Assembly: GCA_947253735.1 (NCBI GenBank)
Contig: CAMYAU010000102.1
Location: forward strand, 1-5,326
DNA length: 5,326 bases
Direction of reading: 5' to 3'
DNA from: an uncultured Varibaculum sp.
GTDB lineage: Bacteria; Actinomycetota; Actinomycetes; Actinomycetales; Actinomycetaceae
Both the position numbers and the translations under genes were made by a program. The notes beneath the pieces were generated by a model. The model did not search any database. It was not told the origin of the DNA and worked only from the letters and a program-made list of their open reading frames with translations. Positions within the stretch are counted from its first letter, which is position 1. Every line of letters starts with the position of its first letter. Positions 1-5,326 of this stretch are shown here, piece by piece.

Positions 1-743
1 CCCCTAATCTGAAACCGGATGCCGCGATTTTCTTCGCCCACGGTTTCAATATCCGCTTCGGTTACATTCAACCGGGCGCAGGTCACGACGTATGCATGGT
101 GGCTCCGAAAGGCCCCGGTCACAAGGTACGTGCCTCCTATGAGGCTGGCTACGGAACCCCGGCAGTTATCGCGGTGGAACAGGACGAATCCGGTAACGCT
201 TGGCAGGTAACGAAAGCCTATGCGAAAGCTCTGGGAGCGACCCGGGCAGGGGTAATCAAGACCACCTTTACCGAGGAAACCGAAACCGATCTTTTCGGGG
301 AACAGGCAGTACTCTGTGGCGGGGTATCTCACCTGATCCAGGCCGGTTTTGAGACCTTGACCGAGGCTGGTTATCAACCGGAGATTGCCTACTTCGAGGT
401 CTGCCACGAGATGAAACAGATCGTGGATCTGATCAACGAAGGCGGAATCACCAAGCAACGCTGGTCATGCTCGGACACCGCCGAATACGGCGACTACGTG
501 TCCGGTCCGCGGGTGATCACAGAACAAACTCGCGAAGCCATGCGCGGCATTTTGTCCGATATTCGCGATGGTTCCTTCGCCAAACGTTTCATCAATGATC
601 AAGACAATGGAGCTCAGGAGTTTAAACAGATGCGTGCAGCAGAAGAAGCCCACCCCATCGAGAAAGTAGGGCGCGAACTACGTGCCATGTTCTCGTGGAA
701 CCAAAGTGATGATGACTACCAGGAAGGGCAGGCGCAGCGCTAA
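1..743 (+). CDS. ilvC: Ketol-acid reductoisomerase, 5'-truncated by the window edge
   Basis: Converts 2-acetolactate or 2-aceto-2-hydroxybutyrate, by Mg2+-dependent alkyl migration and NADPH reduction, to the dihydroxy acids of the valine and isoleucine pathways; cytosolic. The frame is open from base 3 and ends at TAA 741-743, giving 246 residues. The missing N-terminal NADPH-binding Rossmann part should be about 95 residues if the protein has the usual class I (short form) length near 340. Visible landmarks, numbered from base 3: FFAHGFNI with the conserved catalytic His13; DLFGEQ with metal ligands Asp96 and Glu100; YFEVCHEMKQI with Glu132 and Glu136; SDTAEYGDY with substrate-binding Ser157. 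All expected active-site residues of the C-terminal knotted domain are present. The tail ends in an acidic SDDDY stretch, which I recall from Bifidobacterium-like homologues. ilvB and ilvN commonly lie upstream in actinobacteria but are outside this window. The ATG at base 96 is internal and not the start. Confidence 0.97.
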   Translation, partial: PNLKPDAAIFFAHGFNIRFGYIQPGAGHDVCMVAPKGPGHKVRASYEAGYGTPAVIAVEQDESGNAWQVTKAYAKALGATRAGVIKTTFTEETETDLFGEQAVLCGGVSHLIQAGFETLTEAGYQPEIAYFEVCHEMKQIVDLINEGGITKQRWSCSDTAEYGDYVSGPRVITEQTREAMRGILSDIRDGSFAKRFINDQDNGAQEFKQMRAAEEAHPIEKVGRELRAMFSWNQSDDDYQEGQAQR

Positions 744-781
744 GGGCGAACATCGCGTGATGGTCATAGCTGCTGTTGTGA

Positions 782-874
782 CCGGTTTCCGAAAAGATGT
801 GAGAGGGGGCTTGAGCCGAGCGAAGCAAGGCTCACCGGGGTCCCCCGAACACTTTTCGGGAATCGGCTAATGGT
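782..874. repeat. Palindromic repeat element, copy 1
   Basis: First of two copies offset by exactly 149 bp. The core 784-861 matches 933-1010 at 76 of 78 positions (differences at 822/971 and 836/985), and weaker similarity continues to 874. It can fold into one long structure: an outer 15-bp stem 782-796 with 852-866 including two G-T/U wobbles (CCGAAAAG against CTTTTCGG at its centre), then TGT 798-800 with ACA 849-851, then GGGGG 805-809 with CCCCC 842-846, then an apical stem TGAGCC 812-817 with GGCTCA 829-834. The apical loop of 11 bases contains GCGAAGC (820-826), a sequence known from DNA structural work to form a very stable mini-hairpin. There is no T-run after the stem and no visible target-site duplication. 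It could be a dispersed REP/MITE-like repeat or a structured leader RNA; the sequence alone does not decide. Confidence 0.85.
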
Positions 875-930
875 GAGGTCAGGGAAGTAAAGTAAGTGCG
901 CTGTAATCGCTAATACTGCAGGATGTGTTG

Positions 931-1023
931 CTGGTTTCCGAAAAGATGTGAGAGGGGGCTTGAGCCGAGCTAAGCAAGGCTCACTGGGGTCCCCCGAACA
1001 CTTTTCGGGAGCCGGTCAACGGT
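931..1023. repeat. Palindromic repeat element, copy 2
   Basis: Second copy, ending about 8 bases before the leuB ribosome-binding site. Its fold matches copy 1: outer stem 931-945 with 1001-1015, extended outward by GTTG 927-930 with CAAC 1017-1020 around a one-base bulge, and the same inner stems. Within the outer stem three base pairs differ from copy 1 (932/1014, 934/1012, 935/1011) and all remain paired as Watson-Crick or G-U pairs. The two differences inside the core (971 and 985) fall in unpaired segments, so no difference breaks the fold. The loop reads GCTAAGC in place of GCGAAGC. In mRNA, the structure would lie directly upstream of leuB translation initiation, and a role in leuB expression is possible but inferred. 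Confidence 0.85.
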
Positions 1024-1031
1024 AGTAGCGC

Positions 1032-1040
1032 GGAGGAAGG
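1032..1040 (+). promoter_or_regulatory. Ribosome-binding site of leuB
   Basis: GGAGGAAGG is a strong Shine-Dalgarno match. It lies 12-15 bases upstream of the leuB ATG at 1053, depending on which part pairs, which is slightly long. No in-frame ATG, GTG or TTG lies between it and 1053, so it supports that start. Confidence 0.75.
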
Positions 1041-1052
1041 TTAGTAACAACT

Positions 1053-2108
1053 ATGGGTAATACCATTAAGCTCGCGGTTATTCCCGGGGATGGGATTGGT
1101 AAAGAGGTCGTGGCCGAAGGACTAAAGGTTATGGATGCTGCCTTGCTTGGTAGCGGGATTAGCGTCCAAAAAACCGAGTTCAACCTGGGGGCTGCTCGCT
1201 ACCGGGAGACCGGAGAAATTCTGCCTGAGGACGAGCTGGAAAGTATTAAAAAGCACGATGTGATTTTGCTGGGGGCAGTCGGAGATCCCGCAGTACCCTC
1301 GGGAGTGTTAGAACGCGGCCTGCTGCTCAAGCTGCGTTTCAGTCTGGATCACTACGTGAATCTACGCCCGGCCCGTTACTATCCGGGGGTACCCACTCCG
1401 CTGGCTGATCCGGGTGAGATTGATTTTGTAGTAGTACGCGAAGGTACCGAAGGTTTGTACTGCGGTAACGGCGGAGCAATCCGGGTGGGGACTGATCAAG
1501 AAATCGCCACCGAAGTTTCCGTCAACACTGCCTTTGGAGTCGAGCGGGTGGTGCGTTTTGCCTTTGCGCAGGCTGCCAAGCGACGTCAGCACGTAACCTT
1601 AGTGCATAAACACAATGTGCTGGTTCATGCCGGACATCTGTGGCGACGGATGGTAGAGCGGGTAGCGGAAGAATACCCCGCGGTTAACTGGGATTATGCG
1701 CATGTAGATGCCGCCACTATTTACCTGGTGCAAGACCCGGGACGGTTCGACGTAATCGTCACCGACAACCTATTCGGCGATATCTTAACCGACGAGGCAG
1801 GTGCGATTACCGGGGGAATTGGCCTGGCAGCCTCGGGAAATATTAATCCCGACCGTACCTTCCCCTCCATGTTTGAGCCAGTACATGGTTCTGCTCCCGA
1901 TATCGCGGGTAAAGGCATTGCGGATCCTACGGCCACGATTTCTTCGGTAGCGATGCTGCTAGAAAACGAGGGTGCAGGGCAGCAGGCGGAAAACATCCGC
2001 GCCGCGATTGCCGCCGATATGGAGGAGCGCGCCCTCGCTGCCGAGCAAGGTCAGCCCTTGCAACGTAGTACCAGCCAGATTGGGGATGCGATTGCCGCCC
2101 GTCTCTAG
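1053..2108 (+). CDS. leuB: 3-isopropylmalate dehydrogenase
   Basis: Oxidises and decarboxylates (2R,3S)-3-isopropylmalate to 2-ketoisocaproate with NAD+, the third step of leucine synthesis; cytosolic, normally a homodimer. The 351-residue length fits the family. Landmarks: nucleotide-fold opening PGDGIG at 11-16; substrate arginines Arg95 and Arg105 (NLRP) and Arg129 (VVRE); catalytic Tyr136 (EGLYCG) and Lys186 (HKHNVL); metal-binding Asp219 (HVDA), Asp243 and Asp247 (FGDILTDEAG); and HGSAPDIAGKGIADP at 278-292, whose Asp283 matches the aspartate that gives NAD rather than NADP preference. All key residues are intact, so it should be functional. A hydrophobic residue (Leu88) precedes the substrate arginine in the ERGLLLKLR segment, as expected for isopropylmalate rather than isocitrate or tartrate dehydrogenases. 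The start follows a strong ribosome-binding site. Isocitrate dehydrogenase is ruled out by length and pathway context. Confidence 0.96.
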   Translation: MGNTIKLAVIPGDGIGKEVVAEGLKVMDAALLGSGISVQKTEFNLGAARYRETGEILPEDELESIKKHDVILLGAVGDPAVPSGVLERGLLLKLRFSLDHYVNLRPARYYPGVPTPLADPGEIDFVVVREGTEGLYCGNGGAIRVGTDQEIATEVSVNTAFGVERVVRFAFAQAAKRRQHVTLVHKHNVLVHAGHLWRRMVERVAEEYPAVNWDYAHVDAATIYLVQDPGRFDVIVTDNLFGDILTDEAGAITGGIGLAASGNINPDRTFPSMFEPVHGSAPDIAGKGIADPTATISSVAMLLENEGAGQQAENIRAAIAADMEERALAAEQGQPLQRSTSQIGDAIAARL

Positions 2109-2184
2109 GGTGGAACTAGAATCCGTCCTCTGGCGAGAAAACCGGTCAACAAGTGACCCTGAAAAAAGTTTAAATCCCAAAATA

Positions 2185-2198
2185 GGCTCCCCGGAGCC
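2185..2198 (+). promoter_or_regulatory. Small GC-rich hairpin just upstream of ilvE
   Basis: GGCTCC-CC-GGAGCC is a perfect 6-bp inverted repeat around two bases (realistically a 5-bp stem with a 4-base loop). Its right arm contains the GGAG at 2193-2196, a Shine-Dalgarno-like sequence, so the fold could hide it. A second purine run GGAAAG (2199-2204) lies outside the stem and may be the actual ribosome-binding site. The regulatory role is inference, and a 14-base palindrome can occur by chance. Confidence 0.35.
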
Positions 2199-2207
2199 GG
2201 AAAGATC

Positions 2208-3371
2208 ATGATAATGAGCGAGAATGGTTTAACCCATGTGCCCACCCAGTTAGAGGCGGCATCGCAGGTGCCACTGCCGAGCGCGGATCAGTTGGCGGGG
2301 CGTTTTGCTTTGCAGCCTAACCAGCATCCGGCCAGCGACAAAGAATACCGCGAGATTATGGATTCCTTGTGCTTTGGCAGAAAATTTGGCGATCATATGG
2401 CGGTTGCTGACTGGAAAGCAGGTTCGGGGTGGAGCGGACACCGTATCCAGGCATTCGAAAACTTGAGTCTCTCACCGGGGGCGGTAGTGTTCCATTACGG
2501 CCAAGAAATTTTTGAGGGTCTAAAAGCCTACCGCCATAAAGATGGCTCTATCTGGGCTTTCCGTCCCCGGTACAATGCTGCGCGTCTGAATGAGTCTGCA
2601 CGACGTCTGGCGCTACCGGAAATCCCGGAGGAAGACTTTGTGGCTTCGGTAGTTGACCTGGTGCGTGCCGATAAACGTTGGGTACCAACTGCCCCCAACA
2701 CTTCCCTTTATCTTCGTCCCTTCATGATCGCAACTGAGCCCTACCTGGGGGTACATTCTGCCAATGAAGTTAAATATCTGGTGATTGGTTCCCCGTCTGG
2801 CTCCTATTTCTCGGGTGGAGAGGCCCAGGGGGTCTCCATTTGGGTTGACCGCCACTACCATCGGGCCGGTCCGGGTGGTACTGGGGAGGCTAAATGTGGA
2901 GGTAACTATGCAGCCTCGCTACTGCCCCAAAATATGGCGGCCCAAAAAGGCTACGAACAGGTCTGTTTCTTGGATACCACCCACACCAACCTGGAAGAAC
3001 TGGGTGGCATGAACGTGTTCGTGGTACGCAAAGACGGTTCGGTACATACTCCGCGCCTGACCGGCGTAATCCTCGAGGGTGGGACTCGCTCAGCAATCTG
3101 CCGGTTGCTGCGTGATAGTGGCACCCCGGTTTTCGAACGCGATATCTCCCTAGAGTCGCTGGTAGCAGATATTCGCTCCGGTGAAGTGAGTGAAGTATTT
3201 GCCTGCGGGACCGCGGCGGTAGTAACCCCGATTGGCCGGCTTGGCTCCGATGATTTCGAGGTGGAAGTGCCTTGCGGACCGGTAACCGCCAGCATTCATC
3301 AGCGTCTGGTAGACATTCAAAATGGGGAAGCGCCCGATCCTTACGGTTGGACGTATCAGCTTTGTGAATAG
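2208..3371 (+). CDS. ilvE: Branched-chain amino acid aminotransferase
   Basis: PLP-dependent fold-type IV transaminase that interconverts Leu, Ile and Val with their 2-keto acids using 2-ketoglutarate/glutamate; last step of all three pathways, cytosolic. It is 387 residues, typical of the longer actinobacterial/eukaryotic-like type (about 360-390) and longer than E. coli IlvE (about 309). Landmarks: FGDHM at 60-64; FHYGQEIFEGLKAYR at 95-109; YLRPF at 168-172; GEAKCGGNYAASL with Schiff-base Lys229; LEELGGMN with Glu264, the expected partner of the PLP pyridine nitrogen; phosphate-binding turn ILEGGTRSAI at 288-297; FACGTAAVVTPIG at 331-343. Gly292 replaces the Val or Ile normal in this turn, but the contact there is through backbone amides, so activity is probably kept. 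Start choice is uncertain: ATG 2214 (MSEN...) lies a better distance (9 bases) from GGAAAG 2199-2204, whereas ATG 2208 fits GGAG 2193-2196. The difference is two residues. It lies 99 bp after leuB. Confidence 0.95.
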   Translation: MIMSENGLTHVPTQLEAASQVPLPSADQLAGRFALQPNQHPASDKEYREIMDSLCFGRKFGDHMAVADWKAGSGWSGHRIQAFENLSLSPGAVVFHYGQEIFEGLKAYRHKDGSIWAFRPRYNAARLNESARRLALPEIPEEDFVASVVDLVRADKRWVPTAPNTSLYLRPFMIATEPYLGVHSANEVKYLVIGSPSGSYFSGGEAQGVSIWVDRHYHRAGPGGTGEAKCGGNYAASLLPQNMAAQKGYEQVCFLDTTHTNLEELGGMNVFVVRKDGSVHTPRLTGVILEGGTRSAICRLLRDSGTPVFERDISLESLVADIRSGEVSEVFACGTAAVVTPIGRLGSDDFEVEVPCGPVTASIHQRLVDIQNGEAPDPYGWTYQLCE

Positions 3372-3375
3372 CTGT

Positions 3376-3422
3376 GGTGAGGGCGCAGGTTCTGCTTTTA
3401 TGAGCATGACCGCGCCCTCGTC
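3376..3422 (+). terminator. Long stem-loop between ilvE and ilvD, possible terminator or attenuator
   Basis: Begins four bases after the ilvE stop. The stem has three tiers: GAGGGCGC 3379-3386 with GCGCCCTC 3412-3419 (8 perfect pairs, extended by wobbles and one G-C pair to 3376/3422), GGT 3388-3390 with ACC 3409-3411, and TGCT 3393-3396 with AGCA 3403-3406 closing a TTTATG loop. The sequence after it (GTCCTGGTAACTTTG) is not a T-run, so this is not a canonical intrinsic terminator. T-poor terminator-like hairpins have been proposed in actinobacteria. It might instead stabilise or process a joint ilvE-ilvD transcript. The stem-loop is clear; the function is inferred. Confidence 0.5.
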
Positions 3423-3462
3423 CTGGTAACTTTGTCCCCCCCGCACCATAGAAAATATTTTT

Positions 3463-3469
3463 GGGAGAG
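3463..3469 (+). promoter_or_regulatory. Ribosome-binding site of ilvD
   Basis: GGGAGAG lies just upstream of ATG 3473, with the GGAG core 3464-3467 spaced five bases from the start codon. It agrees with the conserved N-terminus of the family (…GRNMAGARSLWRATG) and fixes the start. Confidence 0.75.
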
Positions 3470-3472
3470 AAA

Positions 3473-5326
3473 ATGGCTTATCCACTTCGTTCAAGAACCT
3501 CGACTGCCGGCCGCAATATGGCAGGTGCCCGCTCGCTGTGGCGAGCCACCGGCATGAGTGACAGTGATTTTGGGAAACCGATTATCGCCATTGCTAATTC
3601 CTTTACTCAGTTTGTTCCCGGTCACGTACACTTAAATCAAGTGTCTCCGCTGGTGGCGCAGGCTATTAAAGATGCGGGCGGGGTAGCGAAAGAGTTCAAC
3701 ACGATCGCCATTGATGACGGGATCGCCATGGGGCACCAGGGGATGCTCTATTCTTTGCCCAGTCGGGAAATCATCGCCGACAGCGTGGAATATATGGTGA
3801 ATGCCCACTGCGCAGACGCCCTGGTTTGTATCTCCAACTGCGACAAAATCACTCCGGGAATGATGATTGCTGCCATGCGGCTAAACATTCCCACAGTGTT
3901 TGTCTCAGGCGGTCCCATGGAGGCGGGGCGAGGAATCGACCCCAATATGATCGTGGGGCCGGCTCAAAGCGGGCACGGCAATCTGATTACAGTCATGAAT
4001 GCTACTGCTGACCAGGATATTTCTGATCAACAGTTGACCGAGATTGAAAAAGCAGTCTGCCCCACCTGTGGTTCTTGTTCGGGAATGTTCACCGCTAACT
4101 CCATGAACTGTCTGACCGAGGCGCTAGGGTTGGCGCTGCCCGGAAATGGTTCCACTCTGGCAACTCACATCGCGCGCCGGGAGCTATTTACCGAGGCCGG
4201 TAAGCTAATCGTGCAGCTGTGCGAGCGTTATTACGACCAGAGTGAGGACGCGGTTTTGCCACGGCAAATCGCTTCCCGGGAGGCGTTCCTGAACGCCATG
4301 AGTCTAGACATGGCAATGGGAGGATCTTCCAATACGGTGTTGCACTTGCTGGCTATTGCCCGCGAAGCCGGAGTGCGTTTTGACCTGGAAGATATCTCCC
4401 GCCTGGGGCGCAGCGTGCCCTGTCTGTGCAAAGCGGCCCCTAACCACAACGATTACCATATGGAGGACGTGCATCGCGCCGGAGGGATTCCCGCTCTACT
4501 GGGAGAACTTGACCGGGCGGAGCTACTCGAGCACGAGGTCACCTCGATTCATGCGCCCTCGTTAGAAAAATGGTTAGCCGATTGGGATGTGCGTGGCGGC
4601 TCTGCTACCGCTAAGGCTAAGGAATTATTTAGGGCAGCACCCGGGGGAGTGCGCACTACCGAGCCTTTCTCAACTGCTAACCAGTGGAAAGACCTGGATA
4701 CCGATACAGTCACTGGTTGTATCCGCGATACCGCCCACGCCTATTCGGCCAATGGGGGACTGACGGTTTTGCGGGGGAATCTGGCAGAAAAAGGCGCCAT
4801 TATTAAAGCCGCCGGCATCGACAGCGACCTTTACCATTTCCGCGGTAAAGCCATCGTGATGGAATCCCAAGAAGAAGCCATCGAAAAAATCCTAGACCAC
4901 AGCGTTAAACCTGGTCACGTAGTAGTGATTCGCTATGAAGGGCCGGCGGGCGGGCCGGGAATGCAAGAAATGCTCTACCCAACCTCCTTCCTAAAGGGGA
5001 GGGGTCTGGGCAAGAAGTGCGCCCTGATAACCGATGGGCGTTTTTCGGGTGGCACTTCCGGGATCTCGGTGGGGCATATTTCTCCCGAGGCCGCTGACGG
5101 GGGTCTAATTGCCCTAATCGAGGACGGCGATGAAATCACTATCGACGTCAATACTGAATCCCTAACCCTAGAGGTGCCCGAAGCAGAACTGGCGCGCCGC
5201 CGCCAGCAAATGGAGCAGCGTCCCCATCCTTACACTCCGCGCAGCCGCAAACGCACAGTTTCCGACGCCCTCAAACTCTACGCTGCCTGCGCCCTTAGCG
5301 CCGATCAAGGTGGCGCGCGCGATGTA
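3473..5326 (+). CDS. ilvD: Dihydroxy-acid dehydratase, 3' end cut by the window edge
   Basis: Dehydrates 2,3-dihydroxyisovalerate and 2,3-dihydroxy-3-methylvalerate to 2-keto acids for valine/isoleucine (and, through ketoisovalerate, leucine and pantothenate); cytosolic iron-sulfur enzyme of the IlvD/Edd family. The frame is open for 618 codons to the last base without a stop. It reads like the long E. coli-type enzyme (about 616 aa) and reaches the C-terminal ADxGxxRD motif, so probably only a few residues are missing. Landmarks: GRNMAGAR at 13-20; IDDGIAMGH with Asp81; CISNCDKITPG with Cys123 and Lys125; CPTCGSCSGMFTANSMNC with Cys196, Cys199 and Cys202; MAMGGSSNT at 280-288; VIRYEGPAGGPGMQEML at 485-501; TDGRFSGGTSG with Ser525, the expected catalytic base. 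Cluster type (2Fe-2S or 4Fe-4S) cannot be read directly. It follows ilvE by 101 bp with a stem-loop between. 6-Phosphogluconate dehydratase (Edd) is unlikely given the VNAHCADALVCISNCDK-type IlvD motifs and the ilv context. Confidence 0.97.
   Translation, partial: MAYPLRSRTSTAGRNMAGARSLWRATGMSDSDFGKPIIAIANSFTQFVPGHVHLNQVSPLVAQAIKDAGGVAKEFNTIAIDDGIAMGHQGMLYSLPSREIIADSVEYMVNAHCADALVCISNCDKITPGMMIAAMRLNIPTVFVSGGPMEAGRGIDPNMIVGPAQSGHGNLITVMNATADQDISDQQLTEIEKAVCPTCGSCSGMFTANSMNCLTEALGLALPGNGSTLATHIARRELFTEAGKLIVQLCERYYDQSEDAVLPRQIASREAFLNAMSLDMAMGGSSNTVLHLLAIAREAGVRFDLEDISRLGRSVPCLCKAAPNHNDYHMEDVHRAGGIPALLGELDRAELLEHEVTSIHAPSLEKWLADWDVRGGSATAKAKELFRAAPGGVRTTEPFSTANQWKDLDTDTVTGCIRDTAHAYSANGGLTVLRGNLAEKGAIIKAAGIDSDLYHFRGKAIVMESQEEAIEKILDHSVKPGHVVVIRYEGPAGGPGMQEMLYPTSFLKGRGLGKKCALITDGRFSGGTSGISVGHISPEAADGGLIALIEDGDEITIDVNTESLTLEVPEAELARRRQQMEQRPHPYTPRSRKRTVSDALKLYAACALSADQGGARDV

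Larger units (their letters stand above)
744..1052. other. Intergenic region ilvC-leuB, with tandem palindromic elements
   Basis: This is the only gap over 300 bases. It contains two near-identical palindromic units (782-874 and 931-1023), a 56-bp unique spacer between them (875-930) and the leuB ribosome-binding site. I found no tRNA, no T-box motif and no hairpin followed by a T-run that would make a canonical intrinsic terminator. No convincing -35/-10 pair is visible; TGTAAT at 902-907 resembles a -10 but has no matching -35. A short frame beginning GTG 757 or ATG 760 and ending at TAA 868-870 starts with MVIAAVVTG. It is reported as a finding and not called as a gene. Whether leuB is co-transcribed with ilvC or has its own promoter cannot be decided from the sequence. 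Confidence 0.8.

Noticed and set aside
19..210. Forward frame at 19-210 overlapping ilvC
   Set aside because: Out of frame with the conserved ketol-acid reductoisomerase reading; its translation shows no family similarity.
784..861. Hairpins as canonical intrinsic terminators of ilvC
   Set aside because: Neither copy is followed by a T-run on either strand, and two tandem near-identical copies are better described as repeats.
925..951. GTG-started mini frame with Leu-Leu-Val just before copy 2, as a leucine leader peptide
   Set aside because: Only eight codons, no suitably spaced ribosome-binding site, and no counterpart at copy 1.
784..1010. The two repeats as a CRISPR array
   Set aside because: Only two units, each about 90 bp and wholly palindromic, separated by one 56-bp spacer; unlike CRISPR repeat size and no cas genes.
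1972..2211. Forward frame across the leuB-ilvE junction
   Set aside because: Most of it overlaps leuB out of frame; the remainder in the gap has no domain character and no ribosome-binding site.
3432..3461. TTGTCC (3432-3437) and TATTTT (3456-3461) as an ilvD promoter
   Set aside because: Both boxes are poor matches, and the -10 would put the transcript start in or beyond the ilvD ribosome-binding site.
2951..3494. Antisense open frames opposite ilvE, about 114 codons each (2951-3295 and 3150-3494)
   Set aside because: They lie opposite the strongly conserved ilvE coding frame, have no recognisable domain or ribosome-binding site, and arise from codon bias in the sense gene.

Overview
The window holds four genes of branched-chain amino acid biosynthesis, all on the + strand, in the order ilvC (3' part) - leuB - ilvE - ilvD (complete except for its extreme 3' end). 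Moderate GC by eye, the actinobacterial type of IlvE (class IV aminotransferase with an NPxSD-like N-terminal region and a GEAKCGGNYAASL lysine motif), the acidic SDDDY-type tail of IlvC and the short LeuB (351 aa) all point to an actinobacterium. A moderate-GC Actinomycetaceae or Bifidobacterium-like relative is the best guess. The genus is inferred from remembered family features and no search was run.

Layout: 1-743 is the C-terminal two thirds of ketol-acid reductoisomerase. 744-1052 is a 309-bp gap dominated by two near-identical 93-bp copies (782-874 and 931-1023) of a strongly palindromic element. 1053-2108 is 3-isopropylmalate dehydrogenase. 2109-2207 is a short gap with a small GC-rich hairpin next to the ilvE start. 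2208-3371 is the branched-chain aminotransferase. 3372-3472 carries a long three-tier stem-loop. 3473-5326 is dihydroxy-acid dehydratase, open to the last base of the window, with only its last few residues and stop codon missing.

The genes form a pathway block. IlvC and IlvD carry out two successive steps of valine/isoleucine synthesis (acetohydroxy acid to dihydroxy acid to 2-keto acid). LeuB acts in the leucine branch that starts from 2-ketoisovalerate. IlvE transaminates the keto acids to Val, Ile and Leu. No leuA, leuC, leuD, ilvB or ilvN is visible here. The coding genes are ordinary. The unexpected content is in the gaps: each of the three holds a potential RNA or DNA secondary structure, and the duplicated palindromic element between ilvC and leuB is the item most worth following up.
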